DNA from: JBFFXF01 sp041569895
Lineage (GTDB): Bacteria; Planctomycetota; UBA8108; JACQVS01
DNA: 14,770 nt
Assembly: GCA_041569895.1 (NCBI GenBank)
Contig: JBFFXF010000179.1
Span: forward strand, 1 to 14,770
Reading direction: 5' to 3'
In this document: piece after piece, positions 6,473 through 13,965 of the stretch
Layout of the letters: each line of letters begins with the position of its first letter
Position numbering within the stretch: position 1 is the stretch's first letter
The notes under the pieces: generated by a model
What the model was told of the DNA's origin: nothing
The model's input: the letters and a program-made list of their open reading frames with translations, nothing else
Database searches by the model: none
Position numbers and translations under genes: made by a program

Positions 6473-9229
6473 TCAGCGAATGGGAAGCTCTCGAACGGCG
6501 CGCAGGCCCGGCTCGCGGAAGAAGTCGCGGACGGCGGCCGAATCGTCCGTCGTCTCCGCAGCCTCCGCCGGAGTTCGAGCTGTCGGCGTGGTGGCCACTC
6601 CACGGCGCGCCTGGACGGCGGCGAGCAGGCGCTCGGCGAGCTCGCGGTCTTCGCGAGTTTCCGCGAAGGTCTTCAGCGCGTTGAGCTGCACCGCGGCGCG
6701 ATCGACGTCGCCCGCTCCCATCGACACGAAGCCGTCGACGAGCAGCGCGTCGGGGTCGGTCGGGAAGAGATCCGCGCGCTCGGACACGAGACGGCGGTGG
6801 TTGTCGAACTCGCCCGCGTTCCCCTCGCCATAGAACCGTCGCAGGTCGACGTCGAGCCGCTCGAGCTCGCCGCTCTCGTACGCCGCGCGCAGGAACGTCG
6901 CCGCGTAATCGTACTCCCCGATGGCGACGAGCGATGTCGCCAGGAGCACCTTCACCACGCCGCTCTCGGGATCCTCGATCGACGCGTTGAAGAAGTGGTC
7001 CGCGGCCTCGGAGTACTTGCCGTCACGGAACGACAGCAGCCCGAGCGCGAAGGTCAGCTTCGCCGGCGTCAGGTTGGCGAGTGGGTCGCCCGGTCCCTCG
7101 GGCGCCTCGAGCAGCCGCGGCTCCGGCGTGCCGGTCTCGGCAGGGCCCTCGCCGGGCGTGAGGTTCTCCTTGAACCTCTCCTCGCCCTCCGCGGGCGCCT
7201 CGGCGGGAGCTCGCTCCTCGACGCCGAAGTCGTACTCCGGCTCGTGGTACTCGTAGTGCGCGCTGCCCGCGGGATAGCAGAGCGAGCAATCGCGCACGTG
7301 GTAGTAGTGGTGCCCGTGCACGCCGCACGCGTACCGGTGCACGTGGTGCCCGTAGTGCGAGTGCAACCCGAAACGCGGGCACGACGCGTAGTAGCTCACG
7401 CCGACGCCGCCGAAGCGCAGGTAGTAGCCCGCGTAGAAGTCGCAGCCGTACGAGCTCAGGTACGGATAGTCGTAGTAGTGGTAGTAGCCGACGTACGGAT
7501 AGCCGATCGACAGCGACGCGTACGAGTAGTACGGATACCGCCAGTAGTACGGATACCCGAGGTAGACGCCCAGGTGGAACCCGTGGTGGCCGTGACGGTG
7601 ATGGTGGTGGCCGTAATAGCCGTGGTGACCGTAGTAGCCGTGGTGACGGTGGTGATCCTCGTGACGCCGCAGGCGATCGACGCGGCGGAAATCCTCGGCG
7701 GTGAGCCCCGACGGACCGGCGCGTCGGCCGCCGGCGCTCGCGGTGCTCGCCGCTGCGATCGAACGCGCGCTGTTGACTCGCGGCGGTGAGCTGAGCACGC
7801 CGCTCCGTCCACCGCCGACACCCGGGGCCGCACGGCGGCCACCGCGTCCGGACGTCGTCGCGCCATCACTCGCTCCGGCGAGATCCCTGGCGCTCGGCGC
7901 GACGGCGCTGTCGATCGACCGACCGCCGGCCCGTCGACCGTTGCGCAGCACCGAGTCCGGCGCCGCACGACGACCGAGCGCCTCGCCCGATGCGGTTCGG
8001 CGGGACGTGACCACCGGCGAGGACGACATGTGGGCCGCTGCCCGGCGCGCCAGTCCGGCGCGGGTGGTGTCCGGCGAGGTCGGCGTGGTCGGCGGCGTGA
8101 CCGTCGACGATCCCGCACGACCGCGATCCGTGGCGCGCCACGGCGCGAGGCGCCCCGAGGGCGTGCGCGTGGCGGTGCTTCCCGTGGCGGCGGCGCTGGC
8201 CGCATCGCCCGACGATGAGCGCGGCGCCCTGAGGAGGCTCGGCGTGCGGGTGGTCGAGCGCGTCGTCGATCCGACCGGCGAGCGCGTGGTCACGCGCGGA
8301 GTGGTCACGCGCGGCGTGGTCACGGTCGCGCTGCCGGAGCTCCGCGCCCCGCGGCTCTCGAGCGAGCGCAGCAGCCGCAGCCGCGACGAGGTGCTCGCAT
8401 CCGGCGACCTCGACGGCGTCGAGCGCGTCGCGGTGGAGCGATCGGGCGAGCGGACGGATGGCGTGCGCGACGGCGGCGTGTGCGTGGTCGGCGTGCGGGT
8501 CGTCGGGGTGCGATCTGTCGGGCTGCGCGACGGCGGCGTTCTCACGGTCGGCGGACGCACCAGCGGCGTCGAACGCGAGGATCGTGTCGCGCCGGAGACT
8601 CCCGAGCGCGACGAGCTCGACGGCGTGCGCACCGTCGTGCCGCGTCCGGTCACCCGCGGGCGGCTCGAGAGCGAGCCGCGACCGGTCGAGCGCCCCTGGG
8701 ACACCGATCCCGACCGGACGCTCGAGCGAGAGCCGGACGACCGCACGGCCGCCGAACGCGACGACGAGCCCCTCGACGGGCTGATGGCCGGCGAGCGCGA
8801 CGGCGAGCGCGAGGAACGCGAGATGGAGCCGCGCGAGCTGGAGCGGCTCGAGGAGGAGCGCACCGAGGGCGCGCGGATCGACGAGCGACTCGAGGAGCGG
8901 CTCGAGGAGCGAATTGACGGGCGACTACTCGAGGAGCGACCGATCGAGCGACTCGACCGACTCGGCGAGGAGCGAATCGAGGAGCGGCTCGACCGACTCG
9001 ACGACGACCGCCCGATCGAGCGGCTGCTCGAGGAGCGACCGCTCGACGACCGGCCGATCGAGCCCCGCCCGCTGGTCCGGGCGCCCGAGGATCGGCGCTG
9101 GGCGATCTGCATTCCGTCGAGCTCGATCGCCCCGACGGGGGTCACGGCCCACACCAGAACGCACAGAGCCCCGCCCGCCAGGACCGCCTGGCGGAACACT
9201 CGTCGTGCGATCATCATCGCTCGCATCAT
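6473..9229 (-). CDS. Secreted Ser/Arg- and His/Tyr-rich protein with C-terminal TPRs
   Basis: I do not recognise this 918-aa protein as a named family. It starts with a signal peptide: arginines at 9, 10 and 13, a hydrophobic core at about 15-29, and likely cleavage after V-G-A at residue 34. Residues about 45-200 are dominated by SR/RSS dipeptides. A Thr/Pro/Arg/Ser stretch follows, to about 340, then an Ala/Arg/Ser/Gly region to about 520. Residues about 524-660 are extremely His/Tyr/Gly-rich, with five Cys. After an acidic Pro/Glu linker, residues about 716-880 form TPR-like helical pairs (FRDGKYSEAADHFFNAS, IGEYDYAATFLRAAYESG). The ATG at 9229 follows GAGAGGAG at 6 nt spacing; ATG 9226 is also possible. 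A separate promoter lies at 9272-9300. Export and TPRs suggest an envelope scaffold or metal-binding protein, but this is inference. The opposite-strand frames here are shadows. Confidence 0.85.
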   Translation of the reverse strand: MMRAMMIARRVFRQAVLAGGALCVLVWAVTPVGAIELDGMQIAQRRSSGARTSGRGSIGRSSSGRSSSSRSIGRSSSSRSSRSSIRSSPSRSSRSIGRSSSSRPSIRSSSRSSSRSSIRAPSVRSSSSRSSSRGSISRSSRSPSRSPAISPSRGSSSRSAAVRSSGSRSSVRSGSVSQGRSTGRGSLSSRPRVTGRGTTVRTPSSSSRSGVSGATRSSRSTPLVRPPTVRTPPSRSPTDRTPTTRTPTTHTPPSRTPSVRSPDRSTATRSTPSRSPDASTSSRLRLLRSLESRGARSSGSATVTTPRVTTPRVTTRSPVGSTTRSTTRTPSLLRAPRSSSGDAASAAATGSTATRTPSGRLAPWRATDRGRAGSSTVTPPTTPTSPDTTRAGLARRAAAHMSSSPVVTSRRTASGEALGRRAAPDSVLRNGRRAGGRSIDSAVAPSARDLAGASDGATTSGRGGRRAAPGVGGGRSGVLSSPPRVNSARSIAAASTASAGGRRAGPSGLTAEDFRRVDRLRRHEDHHRHHGYYGHHGYYGHHHHRHGHHGFHLGVYLGYPYYWRYPYYSYASLSIGYPYVGYYHYYDYPYLSSYGCDFYAGYYLRFGGVGVSYYASCPRFGLHSHYGHHVHRYACGVHGHHYYHVRDCSLCYPAGSAHYEYHEPEYDFGVEERAPAEAPAEGEERFKENLTPGEGPAETGTPEPRLLEAPEGPGDPLANLTPAKLTFALGLLSFRDGKYSEAADHFFNASIEDPESGVVKVLLATSLVAIGEYDYAATFLRAAYESGELERLDVDLRRFYGEGNAGEFDNHRRLVSERADLFPTDPDALLVDGFVSMGAGDVDRAAVQLNALKTFAETREDRELAERLLAAVQARRGVATTPTARTPAEAAETTDDSAAVRDFFREPGLRAVRELPIR
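7611..7646 (-). repeat. 18-bp tandem repeat coding HHGYYG units
   Basis: Two adjacent 18-bp units (7611-7628 and 7629-7646) differ at one base and encode successive GYYGHH-type hexapeptides in the His/Tyr-rich part of the secreted protein. They suggest local expansion by slippage or unequal exchange. Confidence 0.6.
8286..8330 (-). repeat. 15-bp tandem repeat coding VTTPR units
   Basis: Units GTGGTCACGCGCGGA/C at 8286-8300 and 8301-8315 are followed by a partial third at 8316-8330. On the minus strand they encode the TVTTPRVTTPRVTTR stretch of the secreted protein. Confidence 0.6.
8889..9037 (-). repeat. Repeated CTCGAGGAGCG units coding RSSR-type segments
   Basis: The 11-mer CTCGAGGAGCG occurs exactly at 8889-8899, 8901-8911, 8928-8938 and 9027-9037. 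Degenerate versions lie between and around these copies. On the minus strand they encode the Ser/Arg-rich region of the secreted protein. Their conservation at DNA level suggests recent expansion or gene conversion. Confidence 0.5.
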
Positions 9230-9271
9230 GGCTCGCTCCTCTCGGGAGGTTGTCGCCCGCTAACCTGAGTC

Positions 9272-9300
9272 ATCTTAGCCGCTTCCGTGTTTCCGGACAA
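9272..9300 (-). promoter_or_regulatory. Promoter of the secreted-protein gene
   Basis: On the minus strand TTGTCC (9300-9295) and TAAGAT (9277-9272), each four of six, are separated by exactly 17 nt. Transcription from near 9265 gives a short leader of about 36 nt. That leader contains a small CTCC/GGAG pairing that could partly cover the RBS. The gene is therefore probably expressed apart from the upstream pyr operon. Confidence 0.5.
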
Positions 9301-9356
9301 CGAATTGCGCAGCCGCACGGCGGGCCGCATCCCGTGGGACGCGGGGGAGGCGGCAA

Positions 9357-9800
9357 TTATTCGACGGCCGATTCGCCTCGCTTGGCGGGCCAACGCGCCC
9401 CGGAGCATCGCGCCCCGGAGCATCGCGCCCAGGCCCAGGCGGCCACCGCCGCTCCGGCGAACGCCCCCGCCGCGTCGGCGGCCAGATCGCCGACGCTGGC
9501 GTCCCGCCCGGGCACGAAGCTCTGGTGCCACTCGTCGCCGAGCCCGTAAAGGGCCCCCGCGATGCCGACGATGAGCGCCAGCCGGACGCCGCCGATCCGC
9601 GGCCAGAGCCGCACCACCGGCACGGTTCCGAGCAGCGCCCAGAGGCCGTATGCCCCGAAATGAAGCACCTTGTCGGCGTGCGGGAAGTCGCCGGTCCGTG
9701 GCACGGTCTCTCGCGAGGAGATGAAATAGATGAACGCGCTGTAGGCGACGATCGGGACCCACGCGAGGACGTGGACGACGACGACGCCCGGACGGCTCAC
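9357..9800 (-). CDS. VanZ-like family membrane protein
   Basis: The 147-aa product has the VanZ-like pattern: a hydrophobic first helix with YSAFIYFISS, then the DKVLHFGAYGLWALLG segment. A further helix precedes GLGDEWHQSFVPGRDASVGDLAADAAGA. It should have about four membrane segments. VanZ of the vancomycin cluster raises teicoplanin resistance, but most chromosomal relatives have no known function, so no resistance role is implied. The start is GTG at 9800, overlapping the pyrC stop as GTGA, so it is probably translationally coupled as the last gene of the operon. Its C-terminal tail ARCSGARCSGARW is encoded by a 15-bp tandem repeat and looks like a recent extension beyond the conserved domain. 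Confidence 0.9.
   Translation of the reverse strand: MSRPGVVVVHVLAWVPIVAYSAFIYFISSRETVPRTGDFPHADKVLHFGAYGLWALLGTVPVVRLWPRIGGVRLALIVGIAGALYGLGDEWHQSFVPGRDASVGDLAADAAGAFAGAAVAAWAWARCSGARCSGARWPAKRGESAVE
9394..9430 (-). repeat. 15-bp tandem repeat in the vanZ-like 3' end
   Basis: The 15-mer CGCGCCCCGGAGCAT is repeated exactly at 9394-9408 and 9409-9423, followed by 7 bases of a third unit. The period is a multiple of three, so copy changes would lengthen or shorten the protein tail (ARCSG units) without a frameshift. Confidence 0.7.
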
Positions 9801-11113
9801 CGCCTCGGCTCCGGCGCCGACGCCAGGGCGCCGTCGCGGAACACCACGCGTCCCCCCACCACCACGTGCATCGTCGTGCCGCGCACGCTGATGCCGTTGA
9901 ACGGACAGTTGCGGCTGTGCGAGAGGAACGTGCTGGCGTCGACGGTGCGCTCCCGCTCGATGTCGAAGACGCTGACGTCGGCGATGGCGCCCGGTCGCAG
10001 GCTGCCGCGCTCGGCGTCGAGCCCGAGAACGCGCGCCGGGCTGATCGTCAGCTTCGAGATCACCTGCGAGAGCGGCAGCCCTCGCCTCCGCACGAGCTCG
10101 GTGTAGGTGATCGGGAAGAGCGTCTCCATGCCGATCACGCCGAAGGGCGCGTGCGGAAACTCGACGTCCTTCTCCTCGGGTGCGTGCGGCGCGTGCGCGC
10201 TGGTGATGACGTCGATGGTGTCGTCGCGGATGCCGGCGACGAGGGCCTCGGCGTCCGCCGCCGAACGCAGCGGCGGCAGCATCTTGTAGTTGGCGTCGAA
10301 GGTGGCGACCTTCTCGTCGGTGAGCGTGAAGTGGTGCGGCGTGACGTCGCCGGTGACGCGCAGGCCATCCGCCTTCGCGAGGCGCAGCAGCTCGACCGAG
10401 CCCGACGTGCTGATCTGCCCGACGTGCAGCCGGCTGTCGGTGATGCGCGCCAGCGTGATGTCGCGCGCCATGACGATCTCCTCGGCCGCGTTGGGGATGC
10501 CGGGCAGACCGAGCCGGAGCGACACGACGCCATGGTTCATGACGCCGGCGCCGCGCAGCGTGCGGTCCTCGCAGTGCGAGATGACGACGCGATCGAGCAT
10601 GCGCGCGTAGAGCATGCCGCGGCGCAGGACCTCGGCGGACTCGACCGAGCGATCCGCGTCCGAGAACGCCAGCGCGCCCGCGCGCGCCAGCCCGGCCATC
10701 TCGGCGAGCTGCTTGCCCTCCAGCCCGAGGGTGATCGCCCCCACCGGGAAGACGTTGGCGTGATGCGCGCGCTTGCCCTGCAGCACCACGAACTCCGCCT
10801 CGCCCTCGCTGTCGATCGCCGGCTCGGTGTTCGGGAAGCACGCGACGCTCGTGATGCCGCCCGCGATCGCCGACATCGCGCCGCTGCGGATGGTCTCCTC
10901 CTCCTCCTTGCCGGGCTCACGGAGGTGGACGTGCATGTCGATCAGACCGGGGGTCACGAGCAGGCCGCCAGCGTCGATCACATCGGCGCCGTCGGCGGGG
11001 AGGTCGACGCCCACGGCCTCGATCCGCTCGCCGACGACGAGCACGTCGGCCGGCCCATCGTGGCCGTTCGCCGGATCGACGACGTGACCGTTCCTAATGA
11101 GCAGCCTGGACAC
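9797..11113 (-). CDS. pyrC: Dihydroorotase (class I), possibly catalytically altered
   Basis: The 438-aa product is a class I dihydroorotase-family protein. It retains metal ligands H61 and H63 (DMHVHLREPG), N95 (FPNTEP), D152 (AFSDADRS) and H180 (ISHCED). Three usual key residues differ: the His of the HxxHxST segment is Gln233 (LHVGQIST), the Asn of KMNPPLR is Leu279 (KMLPPLR), and the catalytic Asp of TDHAPH is Ala306 (TSAHAPH). Family reaction: N-carbamoyl-L-aspartate to dihydroorotate. Class I proteins often complex with ATCase, and inactive PyrC-like partners are known in Pseudomonas. Adjacency to an intact pyrB fits either role. The start is GTG 11113, with GGAGGAGG 8 nt upstream. It overlaps pyrB by 20 bp and the vanZ-like gene by 3 bp. 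Family assignment is firm; activity is uncertain. Confidence 0.93.
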   Translation of the reverse strand: MSRLLIRNGHVVDPANGHDGPADVLVVGERIEAVGVDLPADGADVIDAGGLLVTPGLIDMHVHLREPGKEEEETIRSGAMSAIAGGITSVACFPNTEPAIDSEGEAEFVVLQGKRAHHANVFPVGAITLGLEGKQLAEMAGLARAGALAFSDADRSVESAEVLRRGMLYARMLDRVVISHCEDRTLRGAGVMNHGVVSLRLGLPGIPNAAEEIVMARDITLARITDSRLHVGQISTSGSVELLRLAKADGLRVTGDVTPHHFTLTDEKVATFDANYKMLPPLRSAADAEALVAGIRDDTIDVITSAHAPHAPEEKDVEFPHAPFGVIGMETLFPITYTELVRRRGLPLSQVISKLTISPARVLGLDAERGSLRPGAIADVSVFDIERERTVDASTFLSHSRNCPFNGISVRGTTMHVVVGGRVVFRDGALASAPEPRR

Positions 11114-12038
11114 CCGGTCCGCCTCCTCCGGAGATCAGGTAGAGCACGGCCATCCGCACCGCGAGGCCGTTGGTGACCTGGTTGAGGATCGCCGAGCGCG
11201 GTCCGTCGGCGACGTCCGGCGTCAGCTCGACGCCACGGTTGATCGGCCCCGGGTGGAGCACGAGTACATCCGGCTTCGCCCGCGCCAGCCGCTCGCCGTT
11301 GAGCCCGAAGAGCCGCGAGTACTCGCGGATGCTCGGGAAGAGCCCGTGGTCCTGACGCTCGCGCTGGATGCGCAGCATGTTGAAGACGTCGATCTCGGGG
11401 AGCACCTGGTCGAGGTTGTGGCAGACGGTGACGCCGAGCTCCTCGAGCGTGCGCGGCACGAGCGTCGCGGGTCCGACCGCGAACACACGCGCCCCGAGCT
11501 TCTGCAGCCCCCAGATGTTCGAGCGCGCCACGCGGCTGTGGCCGATGTCGCCGACGATGGCGACGTTGAGCCCCTCGAGGCTGCCGCGCACGCTGCGGAT
11601 GGTGAAGATGTCGAGCAGCCCCTGCGTCGGGTGCTCGTGCGCGCCGTCACCCGCGTTGACGACGCTGGCGCTCACCTTGCGCGCGAGCTGGTGCGGGGCG
11701 CCGGCGCAACTGTGCCGCACGACGAGGATGTCGACGCCCATCGCCTCGATGTTCCTGGCGGTGTCGGCGAGCGATTCGCCCTTCTGCGTCGAGCTGGTCG
11801 AGCCGGTGAAGTTGAGGACGTCGGCCGAGAGCCGCGCGCCGGCGAGCTCGAACGAGATCCGCGTGCGCGTGCTCGGCTCGAAGAAGAGGTTGACGATGAC
11901 CTTGCCGCGGAGGGCCGGCACCTTCTTGACGCTGCGCCGCGACACCTCCTTGAACCCCTCGGCCGTGTCGAGGATGAAGAGGATTTCCTCGCGCGTGAGG
12001 TCCTCCAGGCCGAGGAGGTGTTTGTGGCGCCACTCCAC
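11094..12038 (-). CDS. pyrB: Aspartate carbamoyltransferase catalytic subunit
   Basis: The 314-aa product has the full ATCase signature. This includes the carbamoyl-phosphate loop FFEPSTRTR (STRTR at 56-60), the Lys86-containing loop STSSTQKGES, HEHPTQ (HPTQ at 136-139), MLRIQRERQ, and HPGPINRGVEL. Reaction: carbamoyl phosphate plus L-aspartate gives N-carbamoyl-L-aspartate, the committed pyrimidine step. The start is GTG 12038, with a modest GGGGGA upstream, 24 nt after the pyrR stop. Its end overlaps pyrC by 20 bp, implying coupled synthesis. No pyrI-type regulatory chain is present in the window. All catalytic motifs look intact, in contrast to the partner PyrC. Confidence 0.97.
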   Translation of the reverse strand: MEWRHKHLLGLEDLTREEILFILDTAEGFKEVSRRSVKKVPALRGKVIVNLFFEPSTRTRISFELAGARLSADVLNFTGSTSSTQKGESLADTARNIEAMGVDILVVRHSCAGAPHQLARKVSASVVNAGDGAHEHPTQGLLDIFTIRSVRGSLEGLNVAIVGDIGHSRVARSNIWGLQKLGARVFAVGPATLVPRTLEELGVTVCHNLDQVLPEIDVFNMLRIQRERQDHGLFPSIREYSRLFGLNGERLARAKPDVLVLHPGPINRGVELTPDVADGPRSAILNQVTNGLAVRMAVLYLISGGGGPGVQAAH

Positions 12039-12062
12039 GATCGGTCGTGATCCCCCGCTTGC

Positions 12063-12638
12063 CTACCCTTCTCTCGCCCGGTCCCCCGCCTTGACGAGCA
12101 GCACCTGGTCGGCGCCGTCCATCTCCTTCAACTGCACCTGCACGTGGTCCTCCGGCGCCGTTCCGAGCTCGATCCCCGTGACGTCTGGCGCGATCGGCAG
12201 CTCGCGATTGCCGCGATCGACGAGCACGGCGAGCAGCACGCGACGAGGCCGGCCGAAGTCGAGGATGAGGTCGAGCGCGGCGCGGATCGTCCGCCCCGTG
12301 AACAGGACGTCGTCGACGAGCAAGATCCGGCAGCCGTCGACGTCGAACTCGATCTCCGTCCCGAGGACGCGCGGCTGGCTGTGCTGCAGGTGATAGTCGT
12401 CGCGATAGAGGGAGATGTCGACCTCGCCGAACTCGAGCGAGGGGCAGGCGCCGCGGAACTCGTCCCAGAGCCGGCGCGCGAGCACCGAGCCGCGACGCTT
12501 GATGCCGACGATCGCCCAGCGGTCCTTGCCCTCGATGAGGTCGTCGATGCGATCCCGCCAGGCGCGGTAGGCCTTCTCGAAGTCCTTCTTTCCGAGCACG
12601 ACGGACGCGCCCTCGAGCTCCGGGGCGGTGCGGTCCAT
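12063..12638 (-). CDS. pyrR: PyrR, pyr operon regulator / uracil phosphoribosyltransferase
   Basis: The 191-aa product is a PyrR-type phosphoribosyltransferase-fold protein. It shows GIKRRGSVLARRL (about 45-57), DISLYRDDYH, the PRPP motif ILLVDDVLFTGRTIRAALD (D109, D110, T114, G115) and LVDRGNRELPI. Known role: UMP/UTP-responsive RNA binding that attenuates pyr transcription (Bacillus) or translation (Mycobacterium), with some uracil phosphoribosyltransferase activity. The ATG at 12638 lies only 19 nt after the mnmE-like stop. That leaves no space for a classical attenuator directly upstream, and I saw no recognisable PyrR binding loop there. Regulation may act elsewhere or at translation. 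It is the third gene of the operon, directly before pyrB. Confidence 0.95.
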   Translation of the reverse strand: MDRTAPELEGASVVLGKKDFEKAYRAWRDRIDDLIEGKDRWAIVGIKRRGSVLARRLWDEFRGACPSLEFGEVDISLYRDDYHLQHSQPRVLGTEIEFDVDGCRILLVDDVLFTGRTIRAALDLILDFGRPRRVLLAVLVDRGNRELPIAPDVTGIELGTAPEDHVQVQLKEMDGADQVLLVKAGDRAREG

Positions 12639-12657
12639 GAGTGATGCGATCCGATTC

Positions 12658-13962
12658 TCAGTCGCGTTCTCTTCTCGAGTCCCGCCGCGCGCCTTCCGGT
12701 ATCAACCCCGGGAGGCGCTCGGCGAGCGTCCGCTTCCGGTCGTCCGGGCCCGCGTCGGGGCGAGCCGACCACGCCTCGCGCAGCCGATCGACCCGCTCGA
12801 CGAGGTCCGGCGTGAACGGAAGGGGCGGAATCTCCCGTGTTTCCGGCGGTCCCAGCCACGCCTCGCGGATGCGCTCGCGCAGCCGATCGACGCCGAATCC
12901 GGTGACGGCGGACACGTCCACCGCCTCTCCGGAGCATACCGCATCTCGCGCCGGGGCGGCAATGCTTTCCACGCCGGCGGGCGTTCCGGGAGCAGGCACG
13001 CGCAGATCGTGCTTGGTGCGCACCACGATCACCCCGGCGCCGGGCAGCCGGGAGAGGAACACCAGTTCGTCCGCGGCCAGCTCGACCGGGCTCTCGGTGA
13101 GGAAGAGCACCGCGTCGCGGGGCGCCTCGAGCGCTCGGCGGATGCCCTCGCGCTCCACCGGATCGTCGGCCTCCTCCGCGCGCAGTCCGGCGCTGTCGAT
13201 GAGCGTCACCGGGTAGCCGGCGATCTCGATGGTCTCCGTCACCAGGTCGCGCGTCGTGCCCGGGAGCGTCGAGACCACCACCCGCTCGCGCCCGAGCACG
13301 GTGTTGAAGAGGGTCGACTTGCCGGCGTTCGTCCGCCCGGCGATGAGGACCCGCAGCGGCGTCGCCAGGCGCATGGCGATCGGCGCGCCGGAGATCATCG
13401 CGTCGAGGCCCGACACCGCATCGTGTGCCGCTCCCGCGGCGAGCTCGAGCAGACGGCGGCCGAGCTCCCCGCTCCACTGCCGCAGGAAGTAGCGCGCCGC
13501 CCGCTCGGTGTACGCCTCGACGAGACACGGATACGCCTGCTGCCGCACGGGGTCGATCGCCCCGGCCCGCGCTGCCCGCTCGAGGAGCTCCGCGGTGGTG
13601 ACGCGCTCGCCGCCGAGCCGCACGAAGAGATCGACGACGCGGTCGGTGATCGCCGGGCCGCCGTGACACGTCACCGTCCACCCGGCGAGCCCGCACCACG
13701 AGGCGTTCGCCTCGACGCGCGCGACGATGACGTCGTCGACCGCCTCTCCATCGACGTCGCTCTCCCCGGCGCCGCGATCGACGAGCACGCCGAGGCGCGC
13801 ACGGCCCGCACGCGGCAGCCCGCCGGCGCGACGCGACCGGAACGCCTGCGCGAGCGCGGCCTCCGCGTGATCCCCGTAGAGCTCGATCGAGGCGATGCCG
13901 CCCACGCCCGGCGCGGTGGCGCGATGGACCAGGAAGGTCGCGGCGCGATCGGTCGCGGCCAT
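12658..13962 (-). CDS. MnmE/TrmE-like GTPase lacking the C-terminal CxGK
   Basis: The 434-aa product resembles tRNA-modification GTPase MnmE in layout. The N-terminal part resembles the formyl-THF-binding domain (TAPGVGGIASIELYG), followed by the helical segment after TCHGGPAITDR and an inserted G domain. The G domain has G1 GRTNAGKS (209-216), PGTTRD, G3 DSAG (256-259) and a variant G4 TKHD (316-319) instead of NKxD. The protein ends in an Arg-rich tail without the C-(I/L/V)-G-K motif whose Cys is needed for tRNA wobble-uridine modification with MnmG. It therefore may be a diverged paralogue or a GTPase with another role. It starts 3 nt after the coaX stop and ends 19 nt before pyrR, so it is cotranscribed. 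I leave the symbol blank because orthology is uncertain. Confidence 0.8.
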   Translation of the reverse strand: MAATDRAATFLVHRATAPGVGGIASIELYGDHAEAALAQAFRSRRAGGLPRAGRARLGVLVDRGAGESDVDGEAVDDVIVARVEANASWCGLAGWTVTCHGGPAITDRVVDLFVRLGGERVTTAELLERAARAGAIDPVRQQAYPCLVEAYTERAARYFLRQWSGELGRRLLELAAGAAHDAVSGLDAMISGAPIAMRLATPLRVLIAGRTNAGKSTLFNTVLGRERVVVSTLPGTTRDLVTETIEIAGYPVTLIDSAGLRAEEADDPVEREGIRRALEAPRDAVLFLTESPVELAADELVFLSRLPGAGVIVVRTKHDLRVPAPGTPAGVESIAAPARDAVCSGEAVDVSAVTGFGVDRLRERIREAWLGPPETREIPPLPFTPDLVERVDRLREAWSARPDAGPDDRKRTLAERLPGLIPEGARRDSRRERD

Positions 13963-13965
13963 GGC

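Noticed and set aside
6797..7789. A 330-codon Val/Arg-rich plus-strand frame
   Set aside because: It is the antisense of the His/Tyr and TPR region of the minus-strand gene.
7701..9263. A 520-codon plus-strand frame with Glu/Arg-rich ERLEER repeats opposite the secreted protein
   Set aside because: The repeats are the antisense reading of the Ser/Arg codons on the minus strand. The minus frame has the signal peptide, RBS, promoter and TPR region.
9682..9712. TGGCAC-like sigma-54 promoter elements within the vanZ-like gene
   Set aside because: The invariant GG-N10-GC spacing is not met and the sites lie inside coding sequence.
12639..12657. PyrR attenuator before pyrR
   Set aside because: Only 19 nt are available and I see no binding-loop consensus or terminator hairpin.
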